A stretch of DNA of 64,000 nucleotides from Planctomycetota bacterium (GTDB taxonomy: Bacteria > Planctomycetota > Phycisphaerae > UBA1845 > UTPLA1), in the NCBI GenBank assembly GCA_015654675.1, contig JAATGM010000051.1:248001-312000 (forward strand), written 5' to 3'. The notes below the pieces were generated by a model, which worked only from the letters and a program-made list of their open reading frames with translations, had not been told where the DNA came from and did not search any database. The translations under genes and the position numbers were made by a program. Positions within the stretch are counted from its first letter, which is position 1. Each line of letters opens with the position of its first letter. Positions 17,062 to 24,918 of the stretch are shown piece by piece.

Positions 17062-18009
17062 ATGCGAATTCATCGTGCGATTGGTTTTTGCGCTTGCGCG
17101 TGGCTGGCGGCGGCCGCTTCGACCGCGTCAGCCCAGCTCGTCTTCGGTACAACGACCGCGGCGACCACCAACGGGTCGGCCTTCTACCTGGATGTCAACA
17201 CATCCCAGGTAACCACGCTTTGGAACTCCGCTGCCAATAAGAAAGTCAACGGCCTCGCGGCCGATCCGGCCACTGGTCGGCTCTACTCGAACGATGCCGC
17301 CCGCCTCAACTATTGGAACTATGGCGACATCGGCACGACTCCGACCTTCATCGCCGGCATGTATCGCACGAACGACAACGTTACCTTCACCGCCACGGGC
17401 GTGGATGGCTTGGCCTTCGCCAACGGCAATCTCTACGGGGCGACGTCTTTCTCGAGCACAATCTATAAGCGCGGAATCTATCGCGTCTCAACGACCTCTG
17501 ACGGCCAGAGCCCGACCCCGCACAGCGTCATGACGCCGCTCTGGCTCGACCCGACCGGCATCGGCACATCGAGCGGCACGCTTTCTCTGGGCGGCCTCGA
17601 GTTCAACCCGGCCAACAATCTCTTCTACATCACCAACTCGGCCGACACGACCGGAAGCGGCGGCACCTATACGCCGGGCATCTTCACCATCGATGCCTTC
17701 GGCTCAGGCGCGATCGTCAAGTTGATGGACTTTCCGCTCGGCCACACCCGCATCGACGGACTCGCGATCGGCGGCGGCAAGCTCTGGATGACCGAGCAGG
17801 ACGGGACCAACTCCCGCATCAACATCTTCCCATACGATCTGGCCACTCAGACCCTGGACCCGACCATCTTTGTCCCGCTCGCCGAGACGGGCAATCGCGC
17901 CAGCGGCGCGGCCTGGGCGCCCGGCGCCATCGCTCCGGAACCGGCCACGCTCAGTCTGCTCGGCCTGTCCGGCTTAGCCCTGCTGCGACGGCGGCGCGCG
18001 ACGCGCTAA
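17062..18009 (+). CDS. Secreted PEP-CTERM sorting domain protein, beta-propeller-like
   Basis: 315 residues. N-terminal signal peptide MRIHRAIGFCACAWLAAAAS with cleavage near ASAQ. The mature part has repeated segments such as VNGLAADPATGRLYSND and IDGLAIGGGKLWMTEQD, suggesting a small beta-propeller, ligand unknown. The C-terminus is a classical PEP-CTERM signal: PEP (PEPATLSLLG), hydrophobic helix, and RRRRATR tail, which marks substrates of exosortase for surface attachment or EPS association. A strong Shine-Dalgarno AGGAGAG precedes the ATG and a strong terminator follows at 18039, so it is a monocistronic gene. No exosortase gene is in the window. Confidence 0.9.
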   Translation: MRIHRAIGFCACAWLAAAASTASAQLVFGTTTAATTNGSAFYLDVNTSQVTTLWNSAANKKVNGLAADPATGRLYSNDAARLNYWNYGDIGTTPTFIAGMYRTNDNVTFTATGVDGLAFANGNLYGATSFSSTIYKRGIYRVSTTSDGQSPTPHSVMTPLWLDPTGIGTSSGTLSLGGLEFNPANNLFYITNSADTTGSGGTYTPGIFTIDAFGSGAIVKLMDFPLGHTRIDGLAIGGGKLWMTEQDGTNSRINIFPYDLATQTLDPTIFVPLAETGNRASGAAWAPGAIAPEPATLSLLGLSGLALLRRRRATR

Positions 18010-18038
18010 TCGTCGTTCCTCGATTCAATAGCAATATG

Positions 18039-18072
18039 AAGCCCTTCGGCGGAAACGCTGGAGGGCTTTTTT
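18039..18072 (+). terminator. Rho-independent terminator after the PEP-CTERM gene
   Basis: A 13-bp stem (AAGCCCTTCGGCG paired with CGCTGGAGGGCTT, two G-T wobbles) closed by a GAAA tetraloop, followed by a run of six T (18067-18072). It lies 30 nt after the stop codon at 18009. Confidence 0.93.
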
Positions 18073-18222
18073 CATATCGTCCTTCCTTGGTAGAATGCGA
18101 CATGGCCGTTTCAGGCGGCCGACGGTCCGCGTAAAGGGTTGAACCCGCCTGTTCGTTGTTCTGACATAACCTTCTTTCTGCCCGAAGATGCGGACGTTGG
18201 GCCTGCTGAAGGAAGGTTTCGC

Positions 18223-19386
18223 ATGTCTCGATCGCTTCCCCCGCGCCCCAATCTCGAATGGTTGAAGAAACTGAGCAAGGATCGCCTTGCCGCGATGCGC
18301 CAGGCCGATCCGGCCGCCAAACTCAGCGCCGCGCAGCACGCCGTCGCGACGGAATTTGGCTTTGCGAGTTGGCGAAAACTCAAAGCCCACGTCGAGCAAC
18401 TGGCGGGCAAGCCCGCGACCTCGGCGCCAATCGCACCCGACGACGCCGATCTCGCCCGGTTGCTCTCGGCCGCACGCGAAGGTGATGCGAAAACCGTTCA
18501 AGCCATCCTCGCTCGTCGCCCCGAACTGGCAAACGCCCGCGGCCCCGACGGCGCGACGCCGCTGCATGCCGGGGTCGAAAGCAATTCGCCAGCCGTCGCC
18601 GAGGCGATCCTCGCCGCCGGCGGCGATCCGGACGCACGCTATGGCGACTCGGGCCACACGGTCCTGTCTTGGGCCGTGACCTACCACTCCGACGATTTCG
18701 CGAGAACACTCATCCGCCGCGGGGCGAAGCCCGACCTCTTCTGCGCCGCCGGCCTCGGCGAACTGGACCACGTCCGGGCTGCGTTTGACGCGGCCGGCCG
18801 GCTCATTCCAAACGCCTCGCTCACCGGCAGTTCGCGCCTTGCCGCCGATGGAATGCGCCTGCCTTGTCCTCCCGCGAGTGCAACGGAGCAGATCTCCGAC
18901 GCGCTCTATATCGCGAGCCGAAACGCACACGTCGAAGTCGTGCGTTTTCTTTTGCAGCACGCGCCCGATCTCTCGTTCAACGCGTACATGGGTGGAACAC
19001 CGTTGCACTGGGCCTACTTTGGCGGCTCGCGAGCGGTAATCGATCTACTCCTGAAGGCCGGTGCCGATCCGAACAATCGCGAGAACAGTCTGCACTGCAC
19101 GCCGCGCGCATTCGGCATCTGTGCACCCGCTAACTGGGGCTTCGGCGAACTCGTCGTGCGGCGATTGATGGAGGACCCGACTTTGGCGACGCTGCAGGAC
19201 GGCTGGACCACGCCGCTGCACGAAGCCGCCCGCAGCGGCAATGCGAGCATCGTTCAGCTGTTGCTGGCCGCCGGGGCCGATGCGGCGCTCCGCGATGGGA
19301 ACGGAAAGACGCCGCTCGATATCGCGACAGAAAAGGCCCATTCCGATGTCGTGCGGTTACTGGAAAGCGTGCGAGCAGGCAGTTGA
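18223..19386 (+). CDS. Ankyrin-repeat protein
   Basis: 387 residues from ATG 18223, chosen for the AAGGAAGG Shine-Dalgarno 7-14 nt upstream. The N-terminal about 60 residues (PNLEWLKKLSKDRLAAMR ... EFGFASWRKLKAHVEQL) form a helical module that I know to precede ankyrin repeats in many planctomycete and acidobacterial proteins. Ankyrin units follow, for example DGATPLHAGVESNSPAVAEA, AYMGGTPLHWAYFGGSRAV and GWTTPLHEAARSGNASIVQL, ending with GKTPLDIATEKAHSDVVRLL. No signal peptide or catalytic domain is visible, so it is probably a cytoplasmic protein-binding scaffold. Its partner is unknown. Confidence 0.88.
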   Translation: MSRSLPPRPNLEWLKKLSKDRLAAMRQADPAAKLSAAQHAVATEFGFASWRKLKAHVEQLAGKPATSAPIAPDDADLARLLSAAREGDAKTVQAILARRPELANARGPDGATPLHAGVESNSPAVAEAILAAGGDPDARYGDSGHTVLSWAVTYHSDDFARTLIRRGAKPDLFCAAGLGELDHVRAAFDAAGRLIPNASLTGSSRLAADGMRLPCPPASATEQISDALYIASRNAHVEVVRFLLQHAPDLSFNAYMGGTPLHWAYFGGSRAVIDLLLKAGADPNNRENSLHCTPRAFGICAPANWGFGELVVRRLMEDPTLATLQDGWTTPLHEAARSGNASIVQLLLAAGADAALRDGNGKTPLDIATEKAHSDVVRLLESVRAGS

Positions 19387-19398
19387 TGCTCGGTCCGA

Positions 19399-19980
19399 TC
19401 AGCGCTGCGCCATCTCCAGAAGCTTGAGCACCGTCCGCAAGTTTCGAAAGGTGCTGGTGGTCGCCAGCTTCGAATCGAAATGGGCGTTGGTCAGCTTGCT
19501 CTTCGCGACGCCGTTGGGCAGGTGCAGGTGAATCTCCCGGCCAAGCACCTGGAACGAATCGCCCGGCGATCGTCGCGGATCAAGCCCCGACACGCGGCTC
19601 GCTTCCGGCAGATCGGCAAGAAAACCGAGAAAAACCGCGTCGGGATCCGCACCTTTTTTCAAGAATGGGTTCGCGTCGATCGCGGCGCGGACCTCTTCGG
19701 CTGAGCGGACAACGATGACCGGTTGGAAGCCAAATCGCTTTGCGATGCGCTCCGATGTGAGCCGCGCGATCCGCGCGGCGTCCGACCGTTTCGCGGCAAA
19801 CACGAAATTGCCGCTCTGAATGTACGTCTGCACGTCCGCGCCGCCGGCCGCGCTCACGCACTGCACGAGGTCGGCCATCGGGAGCTTGTTCTTACCGCCC
19901 ACATTGACGCCACGTAAGAGTGCAATATGAAATGCGGTGGGGGAGGAGCGCTGCACCGGCTTCCTGGACCTCGTTGCCAT
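19399..19980 (-). CDS. DUF1697 family protein
   Basis: 193 residues, the usual length of DUF1697 proteins. The family opening HIALLRGVNVGGKNKLPMAD, then VQTYIQSGNFVF, and the C-terminal SKLTNAHFDSKL ... RNLRTVLKLLEMA are all present. The fold is ferredoxin-like and the function is not established; no membrane segments. It is convergent with the ankyrin gene (12-nt gap) and divergent from the PEP mutase/isocitrate lyase-like gene. The N-terminal 15 residues (Arg/Ser-rich) are less typical and the true start could be slightly later. Confidence 0.9.
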   Translation of the reverse strand: MATRSRKPVQRSSPTAFHIALLRGVNVGGKNKLPMADLVQCVSAAGGADVQTYIQSGNFVFAAKRSDAARIARLTSERIAKRFGFQPVIVVRSAEEVRAAIDANPFLKKGADPDAVFLGFLADLPEASRVSGLDPRRSPGDSFQVLGREIHLHLPNGVAKSKLTNAHFDSKLATTSTFRNLRTVLKLLEMAQR

Positions 19981-20095
19981 GACGAGACTCTACGGTGTCC
20001 CGATCGAAAAATCAGCGACCAGCCGTCGATTGACGCCGGACGCAGCTTCGCAAAGGATGTCGCGAGTTGAGTCGGGAACGGAGCACCAAGCGCAA

Positions 20096-20971
20096 ATGAG
20101 CGAAGTCAACCTGCCTTCAAAGCAAGCCGCCGGCGTACCCGTGACGCAAACGCTGACCGCTCGGCGGGCCGCATTTCGCAAGCTGCACGAGCGCGGCTGC
20201 TTCGTCATGCCAAATCCATGGGACGTCGGCTCGGCGGTCTTACTTCAGTCGCTCGGTTTTCCGGCGCTCGCGACAACCAGCGCCGGATTCGGTTTCTCGC
20301 GCGGACTGCCCGATTCTGTCCGGGTGCTGCCGCGCGATGAAGTGTTGAAACATATCGCCGAAATCGCCGCGGCCACTCCACTGCCGGTGAATGCCGATTA
20401 TCAGTCGGGATACGCCGACACGCCGGACGGCGTCGCGGAAAGCGTGCGACGCTGTGTTGATGCCGGTGTAGCCGGCCTGTCGATCGAAGATGCCACCGGC
20501 GACCCGCACCAACCTCTCTTCGAGCTGCCCGAAGCACTCGATCGCCTGCGCGCCGCTCGCGCCGCCATCGACGCTGCCGGACGCGACGTGGTTCTCACCG
20601 CCCGCGCCGAATGCTTCTTGGTCAATCATCCCGATCCGCTGCGAGAGTCCATCCGGCGGCTGCAGGCCTACGCGGAAGCCGGGGCTGACGTGCTGTTTGC
20701 GCCCGGCCCGCGCGAAAAATCAGACATTCAGTCGATCGTCTCGGCCGTCGGCACAAAACCTGTGAACGTTCTGGTCAGTGCCAACATCGGACTGACCGTC
20801 GCCGACCTCGCCGCGATGGGCGTCCGCCGCATTAGCGTCGGCTCAGCCCTTGCTCGTGCCGCATGGACGGGGTTCATTCGCGCGTCCCGATTGATCGCCG
20901 CCGATGGCAACTTCTCGGGCCTCGACGGCCTCACATCATTCGCGGAGCTGAATGGGCTGTTCCAGCGATAG
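20096..20971 (+). CDS. Isocitrate lyase/phosphoenolpyruvate mutase superfamily enzyme
   Basis: 291 residues from ATG 20096; an in-frame ATG at 20057 and more upstream codons exist, but the conserved start is TARRAAFRKLHERGCFVMPN. The TIM-barrel family pattern is clear: MPNPWDVGSAVLLQSLGFPA, TTSAGFGFSRG, metal-binding PVNADYQSGYAD, and GVAGLSIEDATG. The KKCGH catalytic loop of true isocitrate lyases is absent, so it belongs to the broad group annotated as PEP mutase-like or oxaloacetate decarboxylase-like lyases. The exact C-C or C-P bond cleaved cannot be told. It stands alone, without phosphonate or methylcitrate genes nearby. Confidence 0.86.
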   Translation: MSEVNLPSKQAAGVPVTQTLTARRAAFRKLHERGCFVMPNPWDVGSAVLLQSLGFPALATTSAGFGFSRGLPDSVRVLPRDEVLKHIAEIAAATPLPVNADYQSGYADTPDGVAESVRRCVDAGVAGLSIEDATGDPHQPLFELPEALDRLRAARAAIDAAGRDVVLTARAECFLVNHPDPLRESIRRLQAYAEAGADVLFAPGPREKSDIQSIVSAVGTKPVNVLVSANIGLTVADLAAMGVRRISVGSALARAAWTGFIRASRLIAADGNFSGLDGLTSFAELNGLFQR

Positions 20972-21010
20972 CATCAGCCGTCGTGCATCGCCTGCCCGCC
21001 GACCGTAGGC

Positions 21011-21040
21011 AAAAAAAGAGCGAGGCCGAAACCTCGCTCT
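21011..21040 (-). terminator. Rho-independent terminator for the PEP-CTERM gene at 21066
   Basis: On the minus strand GAGCGAGG pairs with CCTCGCTC (stem 18-25 / 32-39 of the 210xx numbering, 6-nt loop) and is followed by seven T (complement of A-run 21011-21017). It lies 26 nt past the stop codon of the minus-strand gene. Confidence 0.9.
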
Positions 21041-21065
21041 CGCTTCAATTGGTTTTCTCGTGTTC

Positions 21066-21752
21066 TTACGCCCGTCGTCGCGCCCGCGTGACCAGCATTC
21101 CGCCCAATGCCAGCAGCGTCAGCGTGGCCGGCTCCGGAACAAACGTCACAAACGCCTCGCCCATGCCAACGATCTCGCCATCTGAGAAAGTCATCACGGC
21201 CAGCGGTCCCGGAGTATTGACCCACGCCGAGTGCGGAACGCCGCCCGGCCCGAGGATTCCGGTCTCCGCGTCGCCGTTCGCGAACGCGCCCACGAAGTCG
21301 AGTCCCGGCTGGATGATCGGCCAGTCCTGGCCCGACGTCGACAGCTCGATCGCGTCGATCAGGTCCTCTTCGAGCGTATGGCGGAAGAGCGTGCCCCACG
21401 CAATGTGGTTCGCGAGCTGCGCCGCGGTCGGATCCATGAACATGACGATGTGCTTCTGTTCCGGCGTCCCGTCGTTCGGCAGGCCGGTGACGATGCCCAG
21501 CAACAGCGCCCGCGTAATCGGCACCGGCCAAAAGAACGGATTGGTAATCGTCGATTCGCCCTGCCCCGCAACGCTGAACGGCCAAGTGGCCGATCCAAAG
21601 TCTTGGCCGGCTTCGAGCAGCATGATATTCGTGACCGGATTCTCCGGCCCGAGATTCAGAGTCGCAGTGTACGACGTCTGATAGTCCGCTCGCGCGGCAT
21701 TGGCCGAGACAGCCAGAACAACAGCACAAACCAACCCCAATAACTTCTTCAT
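21066..21752 (-). CDS. Secreted PEP-CTERM sorting domain protein
   Basis: 228 residues. Signal peptide MKKLLGLVCAVVLAVSANAA with cleavage around ARA-D. The mature part has no domain I recognise; it contains SVAGQGESTITNPFFWPVPI and a repetitive acidic middle. The C-terminus is a PEP-CTERM signal, PEPATLTLLALGGMLVTRAR with RRRA, predicting exosortase processing. GGGAG precedes the ATG, and an inverted repeat (TCCGGAA/TTCCGGA, 21780-21810) lies in the leader. A clear terminator follows, so it is monocistronic. Function unknown. Confidence 0.88.
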   Translation of the reverse strand: MKKLLGLVCAVVLAVSANAARADYQTSYTATLNLGPENPVTNIMLLEAGQDFGSATWPFSVAGQGESTITNPFFWPVPITRALLLGIVTGLPNDGTPEQKHIVMFMDPTAAQLANHIAWGTLFRHTLEEDLIDAIELSTSGQDWPIIQPGLDFVGAFANGDAETGILGPGGVPHSAWVNTPGPLAVMTFSDGEIVGMGEAFVTFVPEPATLTLLALGGMLVTRARRRA

Positions 21753-22061
21753 TTCTTACTCCCGATTAGAGAAAACGATTCCGGAAAGTCCGCCCGTGGG
21801 TGCTTCCGGAGTTTCTTCGACCTCCCCCGTTCATCCAGATTTTCGCATCCAAACGAGGGGACCCGATTAATCCCATCCATATCGACGGGACCAGCCCGCG
21901 CGGAACATTCAGCGCGATGCTTTCGTTCAAGTGGTCCTAGGCGCCCCAGACCGATGATCTGACACGAACTTCGAGAATTGGCTTGCGCGTCGCGCAAACG
22001 GTCCAGCAACAATACTGATGAACCGGCTTTTTCCGGCCCCAATGGCGGTCAGCGCGTCGAA
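21753..22061. other. Intergenic region of about 310 bp
   Basis: It holds the leader of the PEP-CTERM gene (minus strand), including a 7-bp inverted repeat at 21780-21810 with a 17-nt loop. I see no gene: the minus-strand frame 21749-22042 encodes a 97-residue product rich in Arg/Ser without family resemblance. No terminator with a T-run is visible after the gene that ends at 22062. Confidence 0.6.
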
Positions 22062-22544
22062 CTAAGGGAATTCCCGATCCAGCGTTTCGCCCAGTTTCAA
22101 CGCCTGGAATTCCCCCAGTAACTGCGCAAATCGCTCCCGAATCAGACGAAGCTCGTCTTCTGTCACGACGCGCACAGTACTCCCCGAACTTCGATTTTCC
22201 CCAGCCATCACCTGCGACAGCACACGATTGAACTCCGCCGCGTCGCGCGCCGGCCCATACGTCGCCTCCTGCATCAAAAGGTTCACGACGTGTTCCGCGA
22301 AAATCGCCTCCGCCGGCAATCGAGCGGCCGCGCCCGGTTCGGCGAATTGCTCAATCGTCCAGCCCGCCGCGATCAAACCGAAAAACGCCTGTCGCAACCC
22401 CAGCGTCGTCTCGACCGCGAAGTGCATCAGGTCATGCGGACCGAAAAACGCCCCGTGCGCCGACTTTGAATACGTGCTGCTCCCATCCGCGCGAACGCAC
22501 GTTAGCACCGGCGTCCCCTTCGGCTTCGAGAATCGAACCAGCAT
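22062..22544 (-). CDS. Conserved-looking hypothetical protein
   Basis: 160 residues, no signal peptide or membrane span. I do not recognise the family. The first 50 residues are beta-rich (MLVRFSKPKGTPVLTCVRAD, then STYSKSAHGAFFGPHDLMHF), followed by helices; the C-terminal part is a helical segment (DELRLIRERFAQLLGEFQAL). The HDLMHF motif and the histidines before it could bind metal, but this is a guess. Codon use matches neighbours and the frame is uninterrupted, so it is probably real. It is divergent from the AMP nucleosidase gene, with a strong GC hairpin between. Confidence 0.65.
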   Translation of the reverse strand: MLVRFSKPKGTPVLTCVRADGSSTYSKSAHGAFFGPHDLMHFAVETTLGLRQAFFGLIAAGWTIEQFAEPGAAARLPAEAIFAEHVVNLLMQEATYGPARDAAEFNRVLSQVMAGENRSSGSTVRVVTEDELRLIRERFAQLLGEFQALKLGETLDREFP

Positions 22545-22558
22545 GGTTCCATCCTAGC

Positions 22559-22590
22559 CGCGCGGCGCGCATTGGTCCGCGCGCCGCGCG
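22559..22590. repeat. Perfect 12-bp GC-only inverted repeat between divergent genes
   Basis: CGCGCGGCGCGC (22559-22570) and GCGCGCCGCGCG (22579-22590) separated by an 8-nt loop (22571-22578). It fills half of the 66-bp gap between the divergent genes at 22544 and 22611 and ends 20 nt before the AMP nucleosidase ATG. It has no T-run on either side, so it is not an ordinary terminator. It could be an operator or a leader structure. Confidence 0.7.
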
Positions 22591-22610
22591 CGGTTACCAT
22601 TCTCCGCGTC

Positions 22611-23381
22611 ATGCGAACCAAAACCGACATCGTCCGAGACTGGCTCCCGCGCTACACCGGCCGCAAGCTGAACGATTTCGGCCACTACGTCCTGCTCACC
22701 AACTTCGCCCACTACGTGGAGCTCTTCGCCAAACGTTTTGACGTCGAAGTCCTCGGCCGCGACCTGCCGATGCAAACGGCCACGGCCGACAACATCACCA
22801 TCATGAACTTCGGCATGGGCAGCGCCATGGCCGCCACGGTGATGGATCTGCTTTCGGCCGTCGAGCCGAACGCCGTCCTGTTTCTCGGCAAGTGCGGCGG
22901 TCTCAAGAAGACGAAAGTGGGGGACTTCATTCTCCCCATCGCGGCCATTCGCGGAGAAGGCACCAGCAACGACTACCTCCCGCCCGAAATCCCCGCGCTG
23001 CCGTCGTTCCGTCTTCAGCGGGCCGTTTCGGCCATGATCGTGAAGCACAAGCTCGAATACTGGACCGGCACGGTCTACACGACCAACCGCCGCGTCTGGG
23101 AACATGATGAGAAGTTCAAGCAGTATCTCACCCAGACCCGCGCGGCCGGGATCGACATGGAGACGGCCACGATCTTCGTCGTCGGTTTCGCCAATCACAT
23201 CCCCAAAGGCGCGCTCCTGCTCGTCTCTGACAATCCGATGACCCCCGAGGGCGTGAAGACCGCCCGCAGCGACCGCACCGTCACCGAGAAATTCGTCCGC
23301 CGCCACCTGCAAGTCGGCGTCGAATCGCTCATCGAACTTCGCGACTCGGGCGAGTCGGTCAAACACATGCGCTTCGAATAG
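22611..23381 (+). CDS. AMP nucleosidase (short form)
   Basis: 256 residues from ATG 22611 (MRTKTDIVRDWLPRYTG). The PNP/UDP fold signature appears in LGRDLPMQTATADNITIMNF, NFGMGSAMAATVMDLL, NAVLFLGKCGGLKK and DMETATIFVVGFANHI, matching the roughly 260-residue AMP nucleosidases of Bacteroidetes and Planctomycetes rather than the long E. coli Amn. It cleaves AMP to adenine and ribose 5-phosphate in the cytoplasm. The ribose 5-phosphate product can feed the pentose-phosphate genes at the other end of the window (functional link only by inference). Weak ribosome binding site. An upstream in-frame ATG at 22572 lies inside the GC hairpin and was not chosen. Confidence 0.9.
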   Translation: MRTKTDIVRDWLPRYTGRKLNDFGHYVLLTNFAHYVELFAKRFDVEVLGRDLPMQTATADNITIMNFGMGSAMAATVMDLLSAVEPNAVLFLGKCGGLKKTKVGDFILPIAAIRGEGTSNDYLPPEIPALPSFRLQRAVSAMIVKHKLEYWTGTVYTTNRRVWEHDEKFKQYLTQTRAAGIDMETATIFVVGFANHIPKGALLLVSDNPMTPEGVKTARSDRTVTEKFVRRHLQVGVESLIELRDSGESVKHMRFE

Positions 23382-23718
23382 CCGCAATCTCACAGATTCA
23401 CAGGTTTGTGAATTGGGGAGCCCCATTCCTCGCTCTGTGTAATCATGCACAGTTCGGTGGAACGCTGCTCACGGCCCGGCGTCAGTTGCCCGACCTGCAT
23501 GCCCCGCAAAACGCTATTTAGGGGATGGCGCGGAAATTGCACTTCTCGTTCAACGCGATCGCGGTCTCGCCGCCGATTTTCGTGGCTGGCTTCCGATAAG
23601 TCAGCCATCGGCCGCGGTCGAAGTGCCGCGGAATTGGACAACTCGATCACCGCACACTGCCGCCGTCGATAGCGGCAAGTCAGAAAGGAATGGGCAGGAC
23701 CCAGCGTCCGACCCGACC
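23382..23718. other. Intergenic region of about 340 bp
   Basis: No gene supported. A small inverted repeat ATTCACA/TGTGAAT with a 4-nt loop (23396-23413) follows the AMP nucleosidase stop by 14 nt but lacks a T-run. Frames crossing the region on either strand are short, Arg-rich and unlike any family. It presumably carries the promoter of the glycosyltransferase gene, which I cannot pinpoint. Confidence 0.55.
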
Positions 23719-24918
23719 ATGCGAATCGCACTCGTAGCACATAGCAATGCACCGTGGACCGCGCCATACGCACGGTTTTTCCGTCGCGAAGGGCACGAGG
23801 TCCGCGTCATTTCGTTTCACCCCGACCCCATCGACGGCATCCCGGTCGAGTTCGTCGGCCGCGAGCCGTTTGACGCCAATGAAGGCAAACTGCTTTTCGT
23901 AACCCGCGCTCCGCGCGTCCGAAAAATTCTCCGCGACTTCGCCCCGGACGTCGTTCTCGCTTGCTACATCATCTCCAACGGTCTCACCGCAGCGCTCGCC
24001 TGGGATGGCCCGCTCGTCGTCTCGGGTCGCGGAGGCGGAATCCTTCGCCAGACGCGCAGCGGAGAACCCGGTCCGCCGACGGCGCTTCGCTCCCGCATTT
24101 TGCGATACGTCTTGCGAAACGCGACTGGCCTGCACGCTGTCTCCGACGAAGTCGCCGAGGAGATGGTCCGGCTCGGTGCCGATGCCGACGCGCTCGAGGT
24201 CTTTCCGCTTGGCGTCGAACTGTCGCACTTCCCGCTCGCCGCGCAGCCGCTGAGCGAGGCCGACGTTCCGCACATCATCTGCACGCGCAAGCACGAGCCC
24301 ATCTATCGCAACATCGATCTTGTGCACGCGCTCGCCGACCTGCGCGACCGCGGCTTTAACTTCCGTTGCACCTTTGCCGGCCAGGGCGAACTGCTCGATT
24401 CGTGCCGAAACGCCGTCCGCGAGCGCCGCCTCGACCATCGCGTCAGCTTTGTCGGCAATCTGCCACACAATGAAATTCCGGCCCTGCTCGCTTCGGCCCA
24501 TTTGTACGTTTCAGCATCCATCAGTGATGGGACGAGTTCCTCGTTGCTCGAGGCAATGGCAACCGGGCTCTATCCGATCGTGACCGACATCCGCGCGAAT
24601 CAGTCGTGGATCGAAAACGGTAAGAACGGCGGCCTCTTCGAAGTCGGGCGAGTGGATCAGCTTGCCGCGGCCATAGCCCGTGTGCTCGACGATCCGGCCA
24701 GCCATCTGACCGCCATGGACTCAAATCGCCGCCGCGTCGAACGCGATGGCAGCCAGGACGATTTCAACCGCAAACTGCTTGGTTTGCTGCGTCGCGCCGC
24801 CACAAAAGTGGTCGTCGAACCAGCCAAGCCCCCGCTCTCGCTGCGCGGCAAGCTGATGCTGGCCCTGGCCGGTGCCGGTGCAGCCGGTATCGGGCTTCCA
24901 TTTCTGATGAATTTCTAA
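23719..24918 (+). CDS. Glycosyltransferase family 4 (GT-B), with C-terminal hydrophobic tail
   Basis: 399 residues from ATG 23719 (MRIALVAHSNAPWTAPYARF). The N-terminal Rossmann domain includes APDVVLACYIIS and the GxGG-like VSGRGGGILRQTRSGEPG. The C-terminal domain has the GT4 donor-binding pattern: HRVSFVGNLPHNEIPALLAS, AHLYVSASISDGTSSSLLEA, then the ENGKNGGLFEVG loop. The EX7E-type second glutamate region is SSLLEAMATGLYPI. Residues about 375-399 form a hydrophobic segment (LMLALAGAGAAGIGLPFLMN), which may anchor the protein. It uses nucleotide sugars to elongate a glycan, acceptor unknown. Its stop overlaps the convergent beta-helix gene. Confidence 0.88.
   Translation: MRIALVAHSNAPWTAPYARFFRREGHEVRVISFHPDPIDGIPVEFVGREPFDANEGKLLFVTRAPRVRKILRDFAPDVVLACYIISNGLTAALAWDGPLVVSGRGGGILRQTRSGEPGPPTALRSRILRYVLRNATGLHAVSDEVAEEMVRLGADADALEVFPLGVELSHFPLAAQPLSEADVPHIICTRKHEPIYRNIDLVHALADLRDRGFNFRCTFAGQGELLDSCRNAVRERRLDHRVSFVGNLPHNEIPALLASAHLYVSASISDGTSSSLLEAMATGLYPIVTDIRANQSWIENGKNGGLFEVGRVDQLAAAIARVLDDPASHLTAMDSNRRRVERDGSQDDFNRKLLGLLRRAATKVVVEPAKPPLSLRGKLMLALAGAGAAGIGLPFLMNF

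Noticed and set aside
21749-22042. Small minus-strand frame of 97 codons
   Set aside because: No ribosome binding site, no homology-like pattern, overlaps the leader of a PEP-CTERM gene.
23396-23413. ATTCACA/TGTGAAT hairpin as a terminator or CRP-like site
   Set aside because: No T-run, and the half-sites are in the inverse order and spacing of a CRP operator; probably a weak hairpin only.
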